From Bacillota bacterium (GTDB taxonomy: Bacteria > Bacillota > Clostridia > Lachnospirales > Lachnospiraceae): 64,000 nt of DNA. Positions 17,004 through 26,029 of this stretch are shown here, in pieces. Where the stretch lies: assembly GCA_023418475.1 (NCBI GenBank), contig JAEZZO010000030.1, positions 1-64,000 of the forward strand, read 5' to 3'. Both the position numbers and the translations under genes were made by a program. The notes under the pieces are model-generated. The model was not told where the DNA came from. It was given only the letters and a program-made list of their open reading frames with translations, and made no database searches. Position 1 is the first letter of the stretch. Each line of letters starts with the position of its first letter.

Positions 17004-18125
17004 ATGATATATCTGGATTATGCTGCTAATACCCCGGTGGATAGCAAGGTTATGAGCATATTTATAGAAGAAACCAATCAGTATATGGCAAATCCTAATG
17101 CTACCCATGTGTTGGGAAGAGCCGCAAATGAAAGACTGAACCAAATAACACAGCAGACAGCAGATCTACTCGGAGTGAAGGCATCTGAGATAATTTATAC
17201 CTCCGGCGCCAGTGAGGCGAACAATCTGGCAGTTAAAGGATTGGCGCAGGCTTATCGGCATAACGGGAAGCATATTATCTCAACGTGTCTGGAGCACCCT
17301 TCTGTCAGCGGAGCGTTAACTTATCTGCAGACACTTGGGTATGAGATTGATCTGGTGGATATTACAAGCGACGGCTTGGTGGATCTGGATCATTTAAGAG
17401 AGCTGCTTCGTAAGGATACGGTTCTGGTGACTATTTGTATGGTGGACAGTGAGCTGGGTGTACGCCAGCCTATTGAAGAAATCGGTAAAATAGTATCGAA
17501 TTATCCGGATTGCTATTTTCATACCGATGCAACACAGGCAGTTGGAAAAATTCCGGTTTCTTTTGATAACATTGATTGTATGACTTTTGCACCGCATAAA
17601 TTCTATGGATTGAATGGCTGCGGTGTTCTGATCAAAAGGGAGAAGGTGGTGCTGGTGCCATTAATTCATGGCGGAAACAGTACAACTATCTACCGGAGCG
17701 GAACGCCTGTTCTGGGGTTAGCAGCCGCTATATTGGAGTCTTTGGAAATATCCCTGCAGCAGCTGCAGGAGAGGCATGATTATGTGAAAAAGTTAAATGA
17801 TAAGCTTCGTAAAGCCCTGCAAAGCTACAAGAAGGTAAGAATTAACAGTACCATGTATTCAGTACCCCATATTCTTAATATCAGTGTGCAGGGAGTGAAA
17901 GCAGGCGTATTTCGGGAAGCACTGGAGGAAGAAGGTATTTGTGTCTCCATTAAATCAGCATGTTCCGTAACCGGTTCACCCTCACGCCCGGTATGTGCCG
18001 TATCAAAGGATAAGAAAAATGCGATGTGCTCCTGGCGGATCAGTTTAAGTCATCTGACGACACACGAAGAAATAGATTATTTTCTGGAAGCTTTTTCAAG
18101 GTGTTATGAGAAGCTGACGGTTTAG
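17004..18125 (+). CDS. cysteine desulfurase (NifS/IscS family)
   Basis: PLP enzyme of 373 aa that takes sulfur from cysteine as a protein-bound persulfide. The PLP lysine is Lys199 in APHKFYG, the cofactor-site His is in the HTDATQAVGK segment, and the catalytic cysteine is Cys320 in KSACS. The start at 17004 (MIYLDYAANTP) has AAAGG 10 nt upstream; the in-frame ATG at 16995 is too close to that site. It is followed by a PP-loop thiolase and TcdA, suggesting the persulfide is used for tRNA thiolation rather than, or as well as, Fe-S assembly. No IscU gene is adjacent. Confidence 0.9.
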   Translation: MIYLDYAANTPVDSKVMSIFIEETNQYMANPNATHVLGRAANERLNQITQQTADLLGVKASEIIYTSGASEANNLAVKGLAQAYRHNGKHIISTCLEHPSVSGALTYLQTLGYEIDLVDITSDGLVDLDHLRELLRKDTVLVTICMVDSELGVRQPIEEIGKIVSNYPDCYFHTDATQAVGKIPVSFDNIDCMTFAPHKFYGLNGCGVLIKREKVVLVPLIHGGNSTTIYRSGTPVLGLAAAILESLEISLQQLQERHDYVKKLNDKLRKALQSYKKVRINSTMYSVPHILNISVQGVKAGVFREALEEEGICVSIKSACSVTGSPSRPVCAVSKDKKNAMCSWRISLSHLTTHEEIDYFLEAFSRCYEKLTV

Positions 18126-18199
18126 AAGAAAGCAGGTTCCTTCTGGATATTAGATAGGAGGAAAGAATATATTATTAGAAGAGAAAGTGGTAGGACGAA

Positions 18200-19048
18200 A
18201 TGGAACGTTATCAGGAGATAGAGAGAAGTATCATAAAAAAATTCCGTAAGCCCCTATGGAAGAAGTTTATTAATGGTGTAAATGATTACAAGCTGATTGA
18301 GGAAGGCGACAGAATTGCAGTATGCATCTCGGGTGGCAAGGATTCCATGCTGCTGGCAAAGCTGATGCAGGAGGTACAAAGGCATGGTGTTATCCCGTTT
18401 GAACTGGAATTTCTAGTGATGGATCCAGGGTATAATGAGATTAACAGACAGACGATTATTAATAATGCCAAGCTTTTAAATATTCCGATTACGATATTTG
18501 ATACGCAGATTTATGATATTGTGGCAGAAGTTGACCAATCTCCCTGTTATCTCTGCGCCAGAATGCGACGCGGCTATCTATATAAGAATGCACAATCACT
18601 GGGCTGTAACAAAATTGCTCTGGGACATCATTTTGATGATGTAATCGAAACCATTCTCATGGGGATGCTATATGGCGGACAGATACAAACAATGATGCCA
18701 AAGCTTCACAGTACAAACCATCCCGGAATGCAGCTGATCCGTCCGATGTATCTTGTAAAAGAAGCAGACATTATTGCCTGGAAGCAATACAATGATTTGC
18801 AATTTATTCAATGTGCCTGCCGCCTGACTGAGAACTGCACACTCTGTGATAATGGAGGAGGCGGCTCTAAGCGCCAGGAAATGAAGGCTTTAATCAAGAA
18901 ATTCAGGCAGACAAATCCTAGTATAGATATGAATATCTTCCGAAGCGTGCATGATGTAAATTTAAGTACAATTATAGGATATCATGATAAGGAGAAAACC
19001 TACAATTTTCTGGATGATTATCATAAGAAGGGTGGTACGGTATGTTGA
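18200..19048 (+). CDS. TtcA-family PP-loop ATPase (tRNA thiolation)
   Basis: Adenylating enzyme of 282 aa related to tRNA 2-thiocytidine synthase TtcA. The PP-loop SGGKDS is at residues 44-49; Cys116 and Cys119 (CYLCARMRRG) match the catalytic/Fe-S cysteines of TtcA. An additional cysteine-dense segment, CACRLTENCTLC at 205-216, continues into a Gly run (GGGG, 219-222), giving four more Cys. The gene follows the cysteine desulfurase and overlaps tcdA by 7 nt, so sulfur donor, thiolase and tRNA-modifying enzyme are co-expressed. The exact tRNA target cannot be fixed; TtcA-like proteins in Firmicutes are diverse. Confidence 0.83.
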   Translation: MERYQEIERSIIKKFRKPLWKKFINGVNDYKLIEEGDRIAVCISGGKDSMLLAKLMQEVQRHGVIPFELEFLVMDPGYNEINRQTIINNAKLLNIPITIFDTQIYDIVAEVDQSPCYLCARMRRGYLYKNAQSLGCNKIALGHHFDDVIETILMGMLYGGQIQTMMPKLHSTNHPGMQLIRPMYLVKEADIIAWKQYNDLQFIQCACRLTENCTLCDNGGGGSKRQEMKALIKKFRQTNPSIDMNIFRSVHDVNLSTIIGYHDKEKTYNFLDDYHKKGGTVC

Positions 19049-19800
19049 ACCAATTTTCCAGAACAGAGCTTCTGTTCGGACAGGAAGCAATGGAAAAACT
19101 GAAAAAATCAAGGGTTGCGGTATTCGGGATTGGCGGAGTCGGAGGTTTTACCGTGGAGGCACTTGCAAGAGGCGGAGTCGGTAGTTTAGATCTGATTGAT
19201 GATGATAAGGTATGTCTTACAAATATTAACAGGCAGATTATTGCTACCAGAAAAACAGTGGGTAAATTCAAGGTTGAGGTGATGAAGGAACGTATACTTG
19301 ATATTAATCCTGATGCAGTGGTTGCGGCGCACCAATGCTTCTATTCTGCTGAAACAGCGGATCAGTTTGACTTCTCACAATATGACTATATCGTGGATGC
19401 GATTGATACGGTTTCAGCGAAGCTCGAAATGATCCTCCAGGCACAAAAACTAAAGGTTCCAATCATAAGCTGTATGGGGGCCGGTAATAAACTTGATCCC
19501 ACCAAATTTGAAATTGCTGATATCTATAAGACCTCAAACTGCCCTCTGGCAAAGGTTATGAGGAGAGAACTAAAGGCCAGAGGAGTGAAGAAATTAAAGG
19601 TTCTTTATTCCACGGAGCTGCCAAGAAAACCGCTTGAGGATATGTCGATCAGCTGTAAAACCAATTGTATCTGTCCTCCCGGTGCAGTTCGAAAATGTAC
19701 GGCAAGGCGTCAGATACCGGGGAGCAATGCTTTTGTTCCATCCGTTGCGGGGCTGATTATTGCTGGTGAAGTGATGAAGGATCTGACAGGAATTAGATAA
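19042..19800 (+). CDS. tcdA: tRNA threonylcarbamoyladenosine dehydratase TcdA
   Basis: E1-like enzyme of 252 aa that cyclises t6A37 of ANN-decoding tRNAs to ct6A using ATP. The nucleotide-binding loop GIGGVGG is at residues 29-35, followed by LIDDDKVCLTNINRQ typical of the HesA/MoeB/ThiF fold; the C-terminus VPSVAGLIIAGEVMKDL matches TcdA/CsdL proteins. Cysteines near 210-225 (CKTNCICPPGAVRKC) resemble the family Cys motif. In E. coli, TcdA works with the CsdA desulfurase and CsdE; a desulfurase lies two genes upstream here, which fits that partnership. Confidence 0.88.
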   Translation: MLNQFSRTELLFGQEAMEKLKKSRVAVFGIGGVGGFTVEALARGGVGSLDLIDDDKVCLTNINRQIIATRKTVGKFKVEVMKERILDINPDAVVAAHQCFYSAETADQFDFSQYDYIVDAIDTVSAKLEMILQAQKLKVPIISCMGAGNKLDPTKFEIADIYKTSNCPLAKVMRRELKARGVKKLKVLYSTELPRKPLEDMSISCKTNCICPPGAVRKCTARRQIPGSNAFVPSVAGLIIAGEVMKDLTGIR

Positions 19801-19878
19801 AGTAAAAGATAATACATTAAAATTTATAGATAGAAGTAATAGTATGGGCCATAAGTATACACAGAAAGGATGAGAAGA

Positions 19879-20451
19879 ATGGGAGAGATACCAACCAGAG
19901 AGCAGGCATGGGAACTGTTAACAGAGTTTAATCAGGATGAATTTCATTTGAAGCATGCCAGAGTAGTGGAAGGTGTAATGAAATATTTTGCAAGGGAACT
20001 GGGGTATGGTGAACAGGAAGAGTTTTGGGGAATCGTTGGCTTGCTGCATGATTTGGATTTTGAGAAGTATCCAGAAGCTCACTGCATCAAAAGTCAGGAA
20101 ATTCTTCGCGAAAGAGGAATTGATGACAGCATCAATCATGCCACTGCCAGTCATGGCTATGAATTAACAGTTGCTATCAAACCGGAGCATGAGATGGAAA
20201 AGGTGCTCTATGCAGTAGATGAACTAACCGGATTAATTGGAGCAGTCGCAATAATGCGCCCTTCTAAAAGCACTTTGGATCTGGAGTTAAGCTCGGTTAA
20301 GAAGAAATATAAAACACCTAAATTTGCGGCAGGCTGTTCACGAGAGGTTATTGCAAGGGGAGCAAACATGCTCCACTGGGATTTGGAGGACCTGCTGCAA
20401 AAAACAATATATGCTTTACGGGATGTAGAACAGACAACGGGATTAGTTTAG
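19879..20451 (+). CDS. HD-domain phosphohydrolase-like protein
   Basis: Cytoplasmic protein of 190 aa with an HDIG-type HD domain. Metal-ligand candidates are His26 in LKHARVV and the His57-Asp58 pair in LLHDLDFEKYPEAH, with later HATASHGYE and AVDELTG. Short HD proteins of this family are widespread in Firmicutes and mostly uncharacterised. The ATG at 19879 is preferred because AAAGG lies 9 nt upstream; the in-frame ATG at 19870 abuts it. It follows tcdA by about 80 nt. Confidence 0.8.
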   Translation: MGEIPTREQAWELLTEFNQDEFHLKHARVVEGVMKYFARELGYGEQEEFWGIVGLLHDLDFEKYPEAHCIKSQEILRERGIDDSINHATASHGYELTVAIKPEHEMEKVLYAVDELTGLIGAVAIMRPSKSTLDLELSSVKKKYKTPKFAAGCSREVIARGANMLHWDLEDLLQKTIYALRDVEQTTGLV

Positions 20452-20555
20452 GAGAAAGTATAACCTGACCAAAGAAGATATCATATACAACAAAGCGAGG
20501 AAACTCGGTACAGAGATTATTGACCCTGTATCGATAGGAATAAGTGAGGTAAAGC

Positions 20556-21287
20556 ATGGTTGGGTTGGGAACACTTGTAAATATGGCAGCAATTTTAATT
20601 GGAGCCGCCATGGGAATTTTATTAAAGGAGATTTTAAAGCAGCGTTTTAAGGAGACGATTATGAATGCTTTGGGGCTTTCCGTTATGTTTATCGGAAGCT
20701 GCGGAGCCTTACAGGGATTATTGAAAATCAATAATGGCACCCTTGTCTCTGCAAATATGATGCTTATGATTATATCTCTTGCAGTCGGTGCATTCCTTGG
20801 AGAACTGATTAATATCGAAGATAAGCTCGACAGGATGGGAGAATTTATTAAGAAGTCTCTTAAAGTTAAGGGGGAAAAGGGACGGGATTTTGTGGAGGGC
20901 TTTGTCAGTAGCTCCTTGCTGTATTGTATTGGTGCGATGGCCATCATTGGGGCGCTGAAGGACGGTTTGTCAGGAGATGCCTCTACTTTGTATGCCAAGG
21001 CTGTCATAGATGGTACGGTATCTGTTTTCATTGCCTCCACACTGGGGATTGGCGTTCTATTTTCTATTATACCACTTGGAATTTACCAGGGATCAATAAC
21101 GTTTCTTGCTAAATATGTGAAAGAATTTTTAAGCGAAGAGCTGATTATGCAGATGTCATTTATTGGGTCTGTTCTGATATTTGGAATTGGCATCAATATG
21201 ATTTTCGGAAAGAAGATTAAATGTGGCAACATTCTGCCGGCAGTATTAATACCGGTATTTTATGAAATATTCAAGTCTTGGTTCTAG
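20556..21287 (+). CDS. DUF554 family membrane protein
   Basis: Integral membrane protein of 243 aa with about seven hydrophobic segments and the family patterns GLGTLVNMAAILIGAAMGILL at the N-terminus, the central YCIGAMAIIGALKDGLSGD and the C-terminal GIGINMI segment. DUF554 proteins (YdfK/YqgA type) are conserved but of uncertain, possibly transport, function. The start follows GAGGT. It is the last gene before the citrate synthase unit. Confidence 0.85.
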   Translation: MVGLGTLVNMAAILIGAAMGILLKEILKQRFKETIMNALGLSVMFIGSCGALQGLLKINNGTLVSANMMLMIISLAVGAFLGELINIEDKLDRMGEFIKKSLKVKGEKGRDFVEGFVSSSLLYCIGAMAIIGALKDGLSGDASTLYAKAVIDGTVSVFIASTLGIGVLFSIIPLGIYQGSITFLAKYVKEFLSEELIMQMSFIGSVLIFGIGINMIFGKKIKCGNILPAVLIPVFYEIFKSWF

Positions 21288-21336
21288 AGAAAATATGTTA
21301 TGGGTAATCTGTAAATTAATGATTTGAAAAATGTGA

Positions 21337-21365
21337 TTGACAATACAAGTATAATTGTATACAAT
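21337..21365 (+). promoter_or_regulatory. promoter with overlapping palindromic operator
   Basis: TTGACA (21337-21342) and TACAAT (21360-21365) are 17 nt apart. The perfect palindrome ATTGTATACAAT (21354-21365) covers the -10 box. GTATAC-centred sites with TT/AA flanks fit FadR-subfamily (FCD) GntR regulators, and such a regulator is encoded two genes downstream. Confidence 0.65.
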
Positions 21366-21407
21366 AAAACAAAGTTATATTTCAAATTAGAATGGAGATC
21401 GGTGATT

Positions 21408-22805
21408 ATGGATCAGAGAAAAGTTTTTATTAACCCACATAACAATTTACTTCAGTTAGAGGAGCATATTTACCCTCTGGTAGATGTAAGTGAACCCAAT
21501 ACATTCCGCAACCTGTTTCCCTACAATGAGATTCCAAAGATTGCATTTAATGACCGTATTGTACCGCATAATCTGCCGGATGAAATCTTTATCACCGACA
21601 CTACCTTCCGTGACGGACAACAGTCCCGGGCACCCTATACGACGGAGCAGATTGTTACAATGTATGATTATTTTCACCGCCTGGGCGGTCCGAAGGGAAT
21701 CATCCGCCAGAGTGAATTCTTCCTCTACAGCAAGAAAGACAGGGATGCTGTTTACCGCTGCCTGGAAAAAGGCTATGAATTTCCGGAGATAACCTCGTGG
21801 ATTAGAGCCAGTAAGAAGGATTTTGAGTTAGTAAAAGAAATTGGAATGAAGGAAACCGGTATTTTGGTAAGTTGTTCCGATTATCATATTTTCTATAAAA
21901 TGAAGATGACCAGAAGGGAAGCCTTAAACCATTACCTTAGTGTAGTCAGAGAGTGCCTGGAGACCGGTATTGCAGCAAGATGCCACCTGGAGGATATTAC
22001 AAGATCCGATATCCATGGATTTGTAATACCGTTTTGTTATGAGCTTATGAAGCTCAGCCAGGAGTACAATATTCCTGTAAAAATCAGAGCTTGCGATACG
22101 ATGGGATATGGTGTAAACTTTGCCGGTGCGGTAATACCGAGATCCGTACAGGGTATTATCTATGGCCTTATGACACATGCCGGAGTTCCTTCCAAATGGC
22201 TGGAATGGCATGGACACAATGACTTCTATAAGGCGGTAACCAACTCAACAACGGCATGGCTTTACGGTGCAAGCGGTGTAAACTGCTCACTGTTCGGAAT
22301 TGGAGAGAGAACCGGTAATACGCCGCTTGAGGCAATGGTTTTTGAATATGCACAGTTAAAGGGTAGCCTGGACGGAATGGATACTACCGTTATTACAGAG
22401 CTTGCAGAGTATTATGAGAAGGAAATCGGTTACCACGTTCCCTCCAGAACACCGTTTGTTGGTAAAAACTTCAACGTCACCAGAGCGGGTATTCATGCGG
22501 ACGGATTACTAAAGAATGAGGAAATCTACAATATCTTTGATACGGAGAAATTCTTAAACAGACCGGTGCTGGTAGCAGTCTCCAATACCTCCGGACTGGC
22601 AGGAATTGCACATTGGATGAATACCTTCTTTAAACTGAAGGGTGAGAATGCAATGGATAAGTCTCATCCAATGGTGCAAAAAATCAAAGAATGGGTGGAT
22701 GCGGAATATGAGAGCGGCCGTGTAACCGTAATCACAGACGATGAATTAATAGGAATCATTCATTATTTCGAGAACGAAATGGGTATGAAGATTGCAAATC
22801 AATAA
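21408..22805 (+). CDS. Re-type citrate synthase (isopropylmalate synthase-like)
   Basis: Claisen-condensing enzyme of 465 aa in the DRE-TIM family. The catalytic motif DTTFRDGQQ is at residues 64-72 and the metal-binding HGHND at 268-272; a LeuA-type regulatory domain is lacking. The unusual N-terminal 60 residues and motifs such as FLYSKKDRDAVY and the neighbour isocitrate dehydrogenase match the Re-citrate synthase group known from Clostridium kluyveri, not leucine-pathway enzymes; a true leuA lies at 41 kb. It would make citrate from oxaloacetate and acetyl-CoA for 2-oxoglutarate and glutamate synthesis. The ATG at 21408 has GGAG upstream; the longer frame from 21324 overlaps the promoter. 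Confidence 0.82.
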   Translation: MDQRKVFINPHNNLLQLEEHIYPLVDVSEPNTFRNLFPYNEIPKIAFNDRIVPHNLPDEIFITDTTFRDGQQSRAPYTTEQIVTMYDYFHRLGGPKGIIRQSEFFLYSKKDRDAVYRCLEKGYEFPEITSWIRASKKDFELVKEIGMKETGILVSCSDYHIFYKMKMTRREALNHYLSVVRECLETGIAARCHLEDITRSDIHGFVIPFCYELMKLSQEYNIPVKIRACDTMGYGVNFAGAVIPRSVQGIIYGLMTHAGVPSKWLEWHGHNDFYKAVTNSTTAWLYGASGVNCSLFGIGERTGNTPLEAMVFEYAQLKGSLDGMDTTVITELAEYYEKEIGYHVPSRTPFVGKNFNVTRAGIHADGLLKNEEIYNIFDTEKFLNRPVLVAVSNTSGLAGIAHWMNTFFKLKGENAMDKSHPMVQKIKEWVDAEYESGRVTVITDDELIGIIHYFENEMGMKIANQ

Positions 22806-22982
22806 GATAATTTTGTATAATAAATTGACAATCTGATGAAAACATCATACAATTTTAGTTAAGACAAATGATTGATTTTTTGTATTACAATTCTGTAAAT
22901 ACAGTATATTTGTTTAGAATCAATTGTATCAGGCAATTTGTTTTGCTTTTGAAATCATAAAACGGAAAGGCACGGTATTATT

Positions 22983-24152
22983 ATGACAACTGCAGAGAAA
23001 ATTGAAGTAGCAAAAGAGAAATTTGGACAGCTATTGGCAGCTCAATTACAAAGAGTGGAAGATATGAAGGCACAGGGAGATTTTGTTGATTATAAATCTC
23101 TGGATCAGATTATTATCGGTGTATGCGGTGGCGATGGAATAGGTCCTGCCATTACGGCACAGGCACAGAGAGTGCTGGAATACCTCTTACAGGAGGAAGT
23201 AAAGTCTGGTAAAGTGGCTTTTAACGTAATTGATGGTTTAACGATTGAACGCAGAGCAGCTGAGAATGCAGCAATTCCGCCTGCAGTGCTAGAGGAAATC
23301 AAAAAATGCCATGTTATTCTCAAAGGACCTACAACTACCCCGAGAAAGGGTGACCCATGGCCGAATGTGGAAAGTGCCAATGTGGCAATGAGAAAAGAAC
23401 TGGATTTATTTGCGAATGTAAGACCTGTCAGAATTCCGGAACAAGGCATTGACTGGACCTTTTACCGTGAGAATACCGAAGGTGCTTATGCAGTTGGAAG
23501 TAAGGGCGTTCATGTGACAGAGGATCTGGGCGTTGACTTTACGATCGCAACGAACCAGGGTACAGAGAGAATTATCCGTGCAGCCTTTGAATTTGCTAAA
23601 GCAAACGGGAAGACAAGAGTTACTGCTGTTACAAAAGCAAATATTATAAAGACTACAGATGGAAAGTTTCTGGATATTTTTAAGGATATTGCCAAGGAAT
23701 ATCCGGAAATTACATCGGATGACTGGTATATTGATATCATGACTGCGAAGCTGGTAGATGAAAAGAGAAGAAAAGACTTCCAGGTAGTAGTACTTCCAAA
23801 TCTGTATGGAGATATTATTACGGATGAGGCAGCAGAATTCCAGGGCGGCGTAGGAACAGCCGGTAGTGCAAATATTGGTAAAAAATACGCCATGTTTGAA
23901 GCAATCCATGGTTCCGCACCCCGAATGGTAGCGGAGAACAGAGATCAATATGCGGACCCTTGCAGCGTAATCCGCGCAGGTGCAATGCTTTTAGCACATA
24001 TCGGATATACTGGAGAAGCAGAGAAGCTATACCGTGCACTTGATATCTGCACCATTACTGAGAAGAAGGTTGTGACCACGGGAAGAGATACCGGTGCAAC
24101 CGGAGCTGAGTTCGCTGACTACTTAATGGAGACAATTGAGAAAATGAAATAG
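22983..24152 (+). CDS. isocitrate/isopropylmalate dehydrogenase family protein, probably isocitrate dehydrogenase
   Basis: Beta-decarboxylating dehydrogenase of 389 aa. It has the family signature NLYGDIITDEAAEFQGGVGT near residues 275-295, the substrate/Arg region FYRENTEGAYAVG near 160-172 and the nucleotide region EAIHGSAPRM near 308-318. An N-terminal extension of about 35 residues is present. Its place directly after the Re-citrate synthase gene suggests isocitrate oxidation to 2-oxoglutarate. 3-isopropylmalate as substrate cannot be excluded from sequence alone. Aconitase is not in the window. Confidence 0.82.
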   Translation: MTTAEKIEVAKEKFGQLLAAQLQRVEDMKAQGDFVDYKSLDQIIIGVCGGDGIGPAITAQAQRVLEYLLQEEVKSGKVAFNVIDGLTIERRAAENAAIPPAVLEEIKKCHVILKGPTTTPRKGDPWPNVESANVAMRKELDLFANVRPVRIPEQGIDWTFYRENTEGAYAVGSKGVHVTEDLGVDFTIATNQGTERIIRAAFEFAKANGKTRVTAVTKANIIKTTDGKFLDIFKDIAKEYPEITSDDWYIDIMTAKLVDEKRRKDFQVVVLPNLYGDIITDEAAEFQGGVGTAGSANIGKKYAMFEAIHGSAPRMVAENRDQYADPCSVIRAGAMLLAHIGYTGEAEKLYRALDICTITEKKVVTTGRDTGATGAEFADYLMETIEKMK

Positions 24153-24194
24153 TTAAGAACAACGAATAGCTATTTCATTTAAGGAGGGAATTCC

Positions 24195-24863
24195 TTGGAA
24201 GATTTGAACATTCACAAAGATGTGAGCGATAATTATTCTTTAAGAGGACGGGTGTTTAATAAAATCAGAGAGGATATCCTGTCAGGTATTTACCATGAAA
24301 ATGAAGAACTGAAGGAGAATACAATCGGTTTAGAACTCGGTGTAAGCAGAACTCCGGTCCGGGAGGCACTTCGTCAGCTGGAGCTGGAAGGACTGGTTAC
24401 GATGATTCCTAATAAGGGAGCCTACGTAACCGGAATTACCTCGAAGGATATACATGACATCTATATGATACGTTCCTATCTGGAGGGTTTGTGTGCGAAA
24501 TGGGCCTGTGACCATATCACGGATACGCAGATTGAAGCTCTTGACGAGATTTTATATTTATCGGATTTTCATGCGAAGAGAAATCATCATGAGCAAATGG
24601 TTGAACTGGATAATAAATTTCACGAGTTGATTTATGAAGCATCCGGAAGTAAGATCTTATATCATGTTCTGTCGGATTTTCATCATTATGTGGAGAGAAT
24701 TCGTAAGATTACACTTGCCATGCCAAGCAGGGCAACAAAATCAAATCAGGAACATGCCGCTATACTGGATGCAATAAAGAAACGGGACGGAGCATTGGCC
24801 GAAGCATTAGCACATGAACACATTCAGAATACGATTAAGAATATTAGTGATCAAGGGTTATAA
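24195..24863 (+). CDS. GntR-family (FCD-type) transcriptional regulator
   Basis: Regulator of 222 aa starting with TTG at 24195, placed 6 nt after a perfect AAGGAGGG site. A winged helix spans about residues 15-80 (LGVSRTPVREALRQLELEGLV) and an all-helical FCD ligand domain about 90-215, with metal-ligand His residues in FHELIYEAS and EHAAILDAI. It is 40 nt downstream of the isocitrate dehydrogenase gene. The palindrome over the promoter of the citrate synthase gene suits this family, so it probably senses a TCA-type acid and controls both genes. Confidence 0.87.
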   Translation: MEDLNIHKDVSDNYSLRGRVFNKIREDILSGIYHENEELKENTIGLELGVSRTPVREALRQLELEGLVTMIPNKGAYVTGITSKDIHDIYMIRSYLEGLCAKWACDHITDTQIEALDEILYLSDFHAKRNHHEQMVELDNKFHELIYEASGSKILYHVLSDFHHYVERIRKITLAMPSRATKSNQEHAAILDAIKKRDGALAEALAHEHIQNTIKNISDQGL

Positions 24864-25088
24864 GACGATAAAAGAAGTTAATAAAGTTGCGAAGATCAGG
24901 TGCTTGTAGTGTGGATATATACTATGTGCATCTGCTTCGTATAAACAAATCATTACTGACTTGCCCGGCAAAGCCCGCCATCATATTATGAAGAGGAATA
25001 TATTCATATCCACCAGGTAAGTGATTTGTAAGATTTTTGTCAGGCTGGTCCTTATATTTATGAAAGATAGCAAGGGGAGAACACAAGG
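24864..25088. repeat. intergenic hairpin repeat, copy 1
   Basis: No gene is seen. The stretch carries the motif ATATCCACCAGGTAAGTGA near 25008-25026 and an upstream partner GTGGATAT near 24911, giving a long-range dyad with a loop of roughly 90 nt. Related copies occur at about 28.86-28.99 kb and 30.18-30.22 kb. Confidence 0.45.
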
Positions 25089-25580
25089 ATGAGATTTCGT
25101 TTAAAGAAAATTACCGTTGTTTTATTATTACTAACGATTGTATGGATGGCAAGTGTCAGTGAAGCATCTGCCCATAGTAAGACGAAATCCGATATGAAAA
25201 CGGCGCATATCGGAGAGGAGACCTTTTATCTGGTTAAAACGGAAAAGCAGCTCCGGTTAATTGGGTCAGAGAAATATAAGATGTCGTATAATTATATGCT
25301 GGATGCGAATATAAAGCTCAAAAGCGAATGGATTGCTATCGGAGACGATGACAATCCGTTTACCGGTACCTTTGACGGCAATGGCTATACGATCAGTAAT
25401 CTGAAAATAACGAATAAAAAAGTGAAATACCTGGGCCTGTTTGGCTATGTTGAGGGAGGCTCTATCTATAATGTGACTCTCAAAAATGTTCAACTATCTG
25501 CGGGAAAGGGAAAATCAGTCGGTGCGATTGTAGCGATCTGTTATGATGGAGAGATACATGATAATAAGGTAACGAAGTAG
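25089..25580 (+). CDS. secreted GLUG-motif-like protein
   Basis: Protein of 163 aa with a cleavable signal peptide (basic MRFRLKK, hydrophobic core 8-22, Ala-rich cleavage near ASA/HS at 28-30). The mature part has the GLUG-type repeat pattern: WIAIGDDDNPFTGTFDGNGY followed by ISNLKI, GLFGYVEGGSIYNVTLKN. Such domains occur in large clostridial surface adhesins and mucin/protease proteins; here only one unit is present, so it may be a small secreted accessory or a truncated derivative. A terminator follows. Function unknown. Confidence 0.72.
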   Translation: MRFRLKKITVVLLLLTIVWMASVSEASAHSKTKSDMKTAHIGEETFYLVKTEKQLRLIGSEKYKMSYNYMLDANIKLKSEWIAIGDDDNPFTGTFDGNGYTISNLKITNKKVKYLGLFGYVEGGSIYNVTLKNVQLSAGKGKSVGAIVAICYDGEIHDNKVTK

Positions 25581-25614
25581 GGTAATAGTACGAAAAGCAT
25601 AGAGTAAGTGCAAC

Positions 25615-25650
25615 AAAAGCAGGCGGATCAAGGAGATACGCCTGCTTTTA
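25615..25650 (+). terminator. intrinsic terminator
   Basis: Eleven-bp stem AAAAGCAGGCG/CGCCTGCTTTT with a 13-nt loop and trailing TTTTA. It closes the GLUG-protein gene. Confidence 0.8.
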
Positions 25651-25850
25651 AAATACCTGTAAAATCAGATGCTTAACCTCACAAACAGCCTTCGTCTTCC
25701 TGCTGGGTGGAAAGTAACAGCATTACAAAAAGAACAGGTAATGTTAAACGATATATTAATCCGATGGAAAGTTTTCTTTAAAGCATAGAAAATGAAAGAA
25801 ACTGTGCGAAATGTATTTCCTTCGATATAAAGATTGGTAGTTATTCCGGC

Positions 25851-25900
25851 TTGTTATTTCGCACTCGACTGCTATAATTAAACATATAGAAAGCGCTTTC
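25851..25900 (+). promoter_or_regulatory. promoter and LacI-type operator of the LacI regulator gene
   Basis: TTGTTA (25851-25856) and TATAAT (25873-25878) are 16 nt apart. Ten nt further on lies the perfect palindrome GAAAGCGCTTTC (25889-25900), a classic LacI/CcpA-type site with central CG/GC. It could serve autoregulation or catabolite repression. The rest of 25651-26029 shows no gene; a looser AAGCGTTTTCTT half-like site precedes the ORF. Confidence 0.62.
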
Positions 25901-26029
25901 GATAAAGGTAACTCTTAAAATAAATATAAAATACTTAAAATTTCTTGGTTATAGGCTATTTCTTGGCCTGTATACTTAGATTCCCCTAATTTCATGTTAA
26001 GCGTTTTCTTGACGATGGAGGAGGGAATT

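Noticed and set aside
21408..22805. Annotation as leucine-pathway isopropylmalate synthase
   Set aside because: No LeuA regulatory domain, different N-terminus, isocitrate dehydrogenase neighbour, and a bona fide leuA exists at 41 kb.
23406..23948. Leftward 180-aa open frame
   Set aside because: Antisense shadow of the isocitrate dehydrogenase gene.
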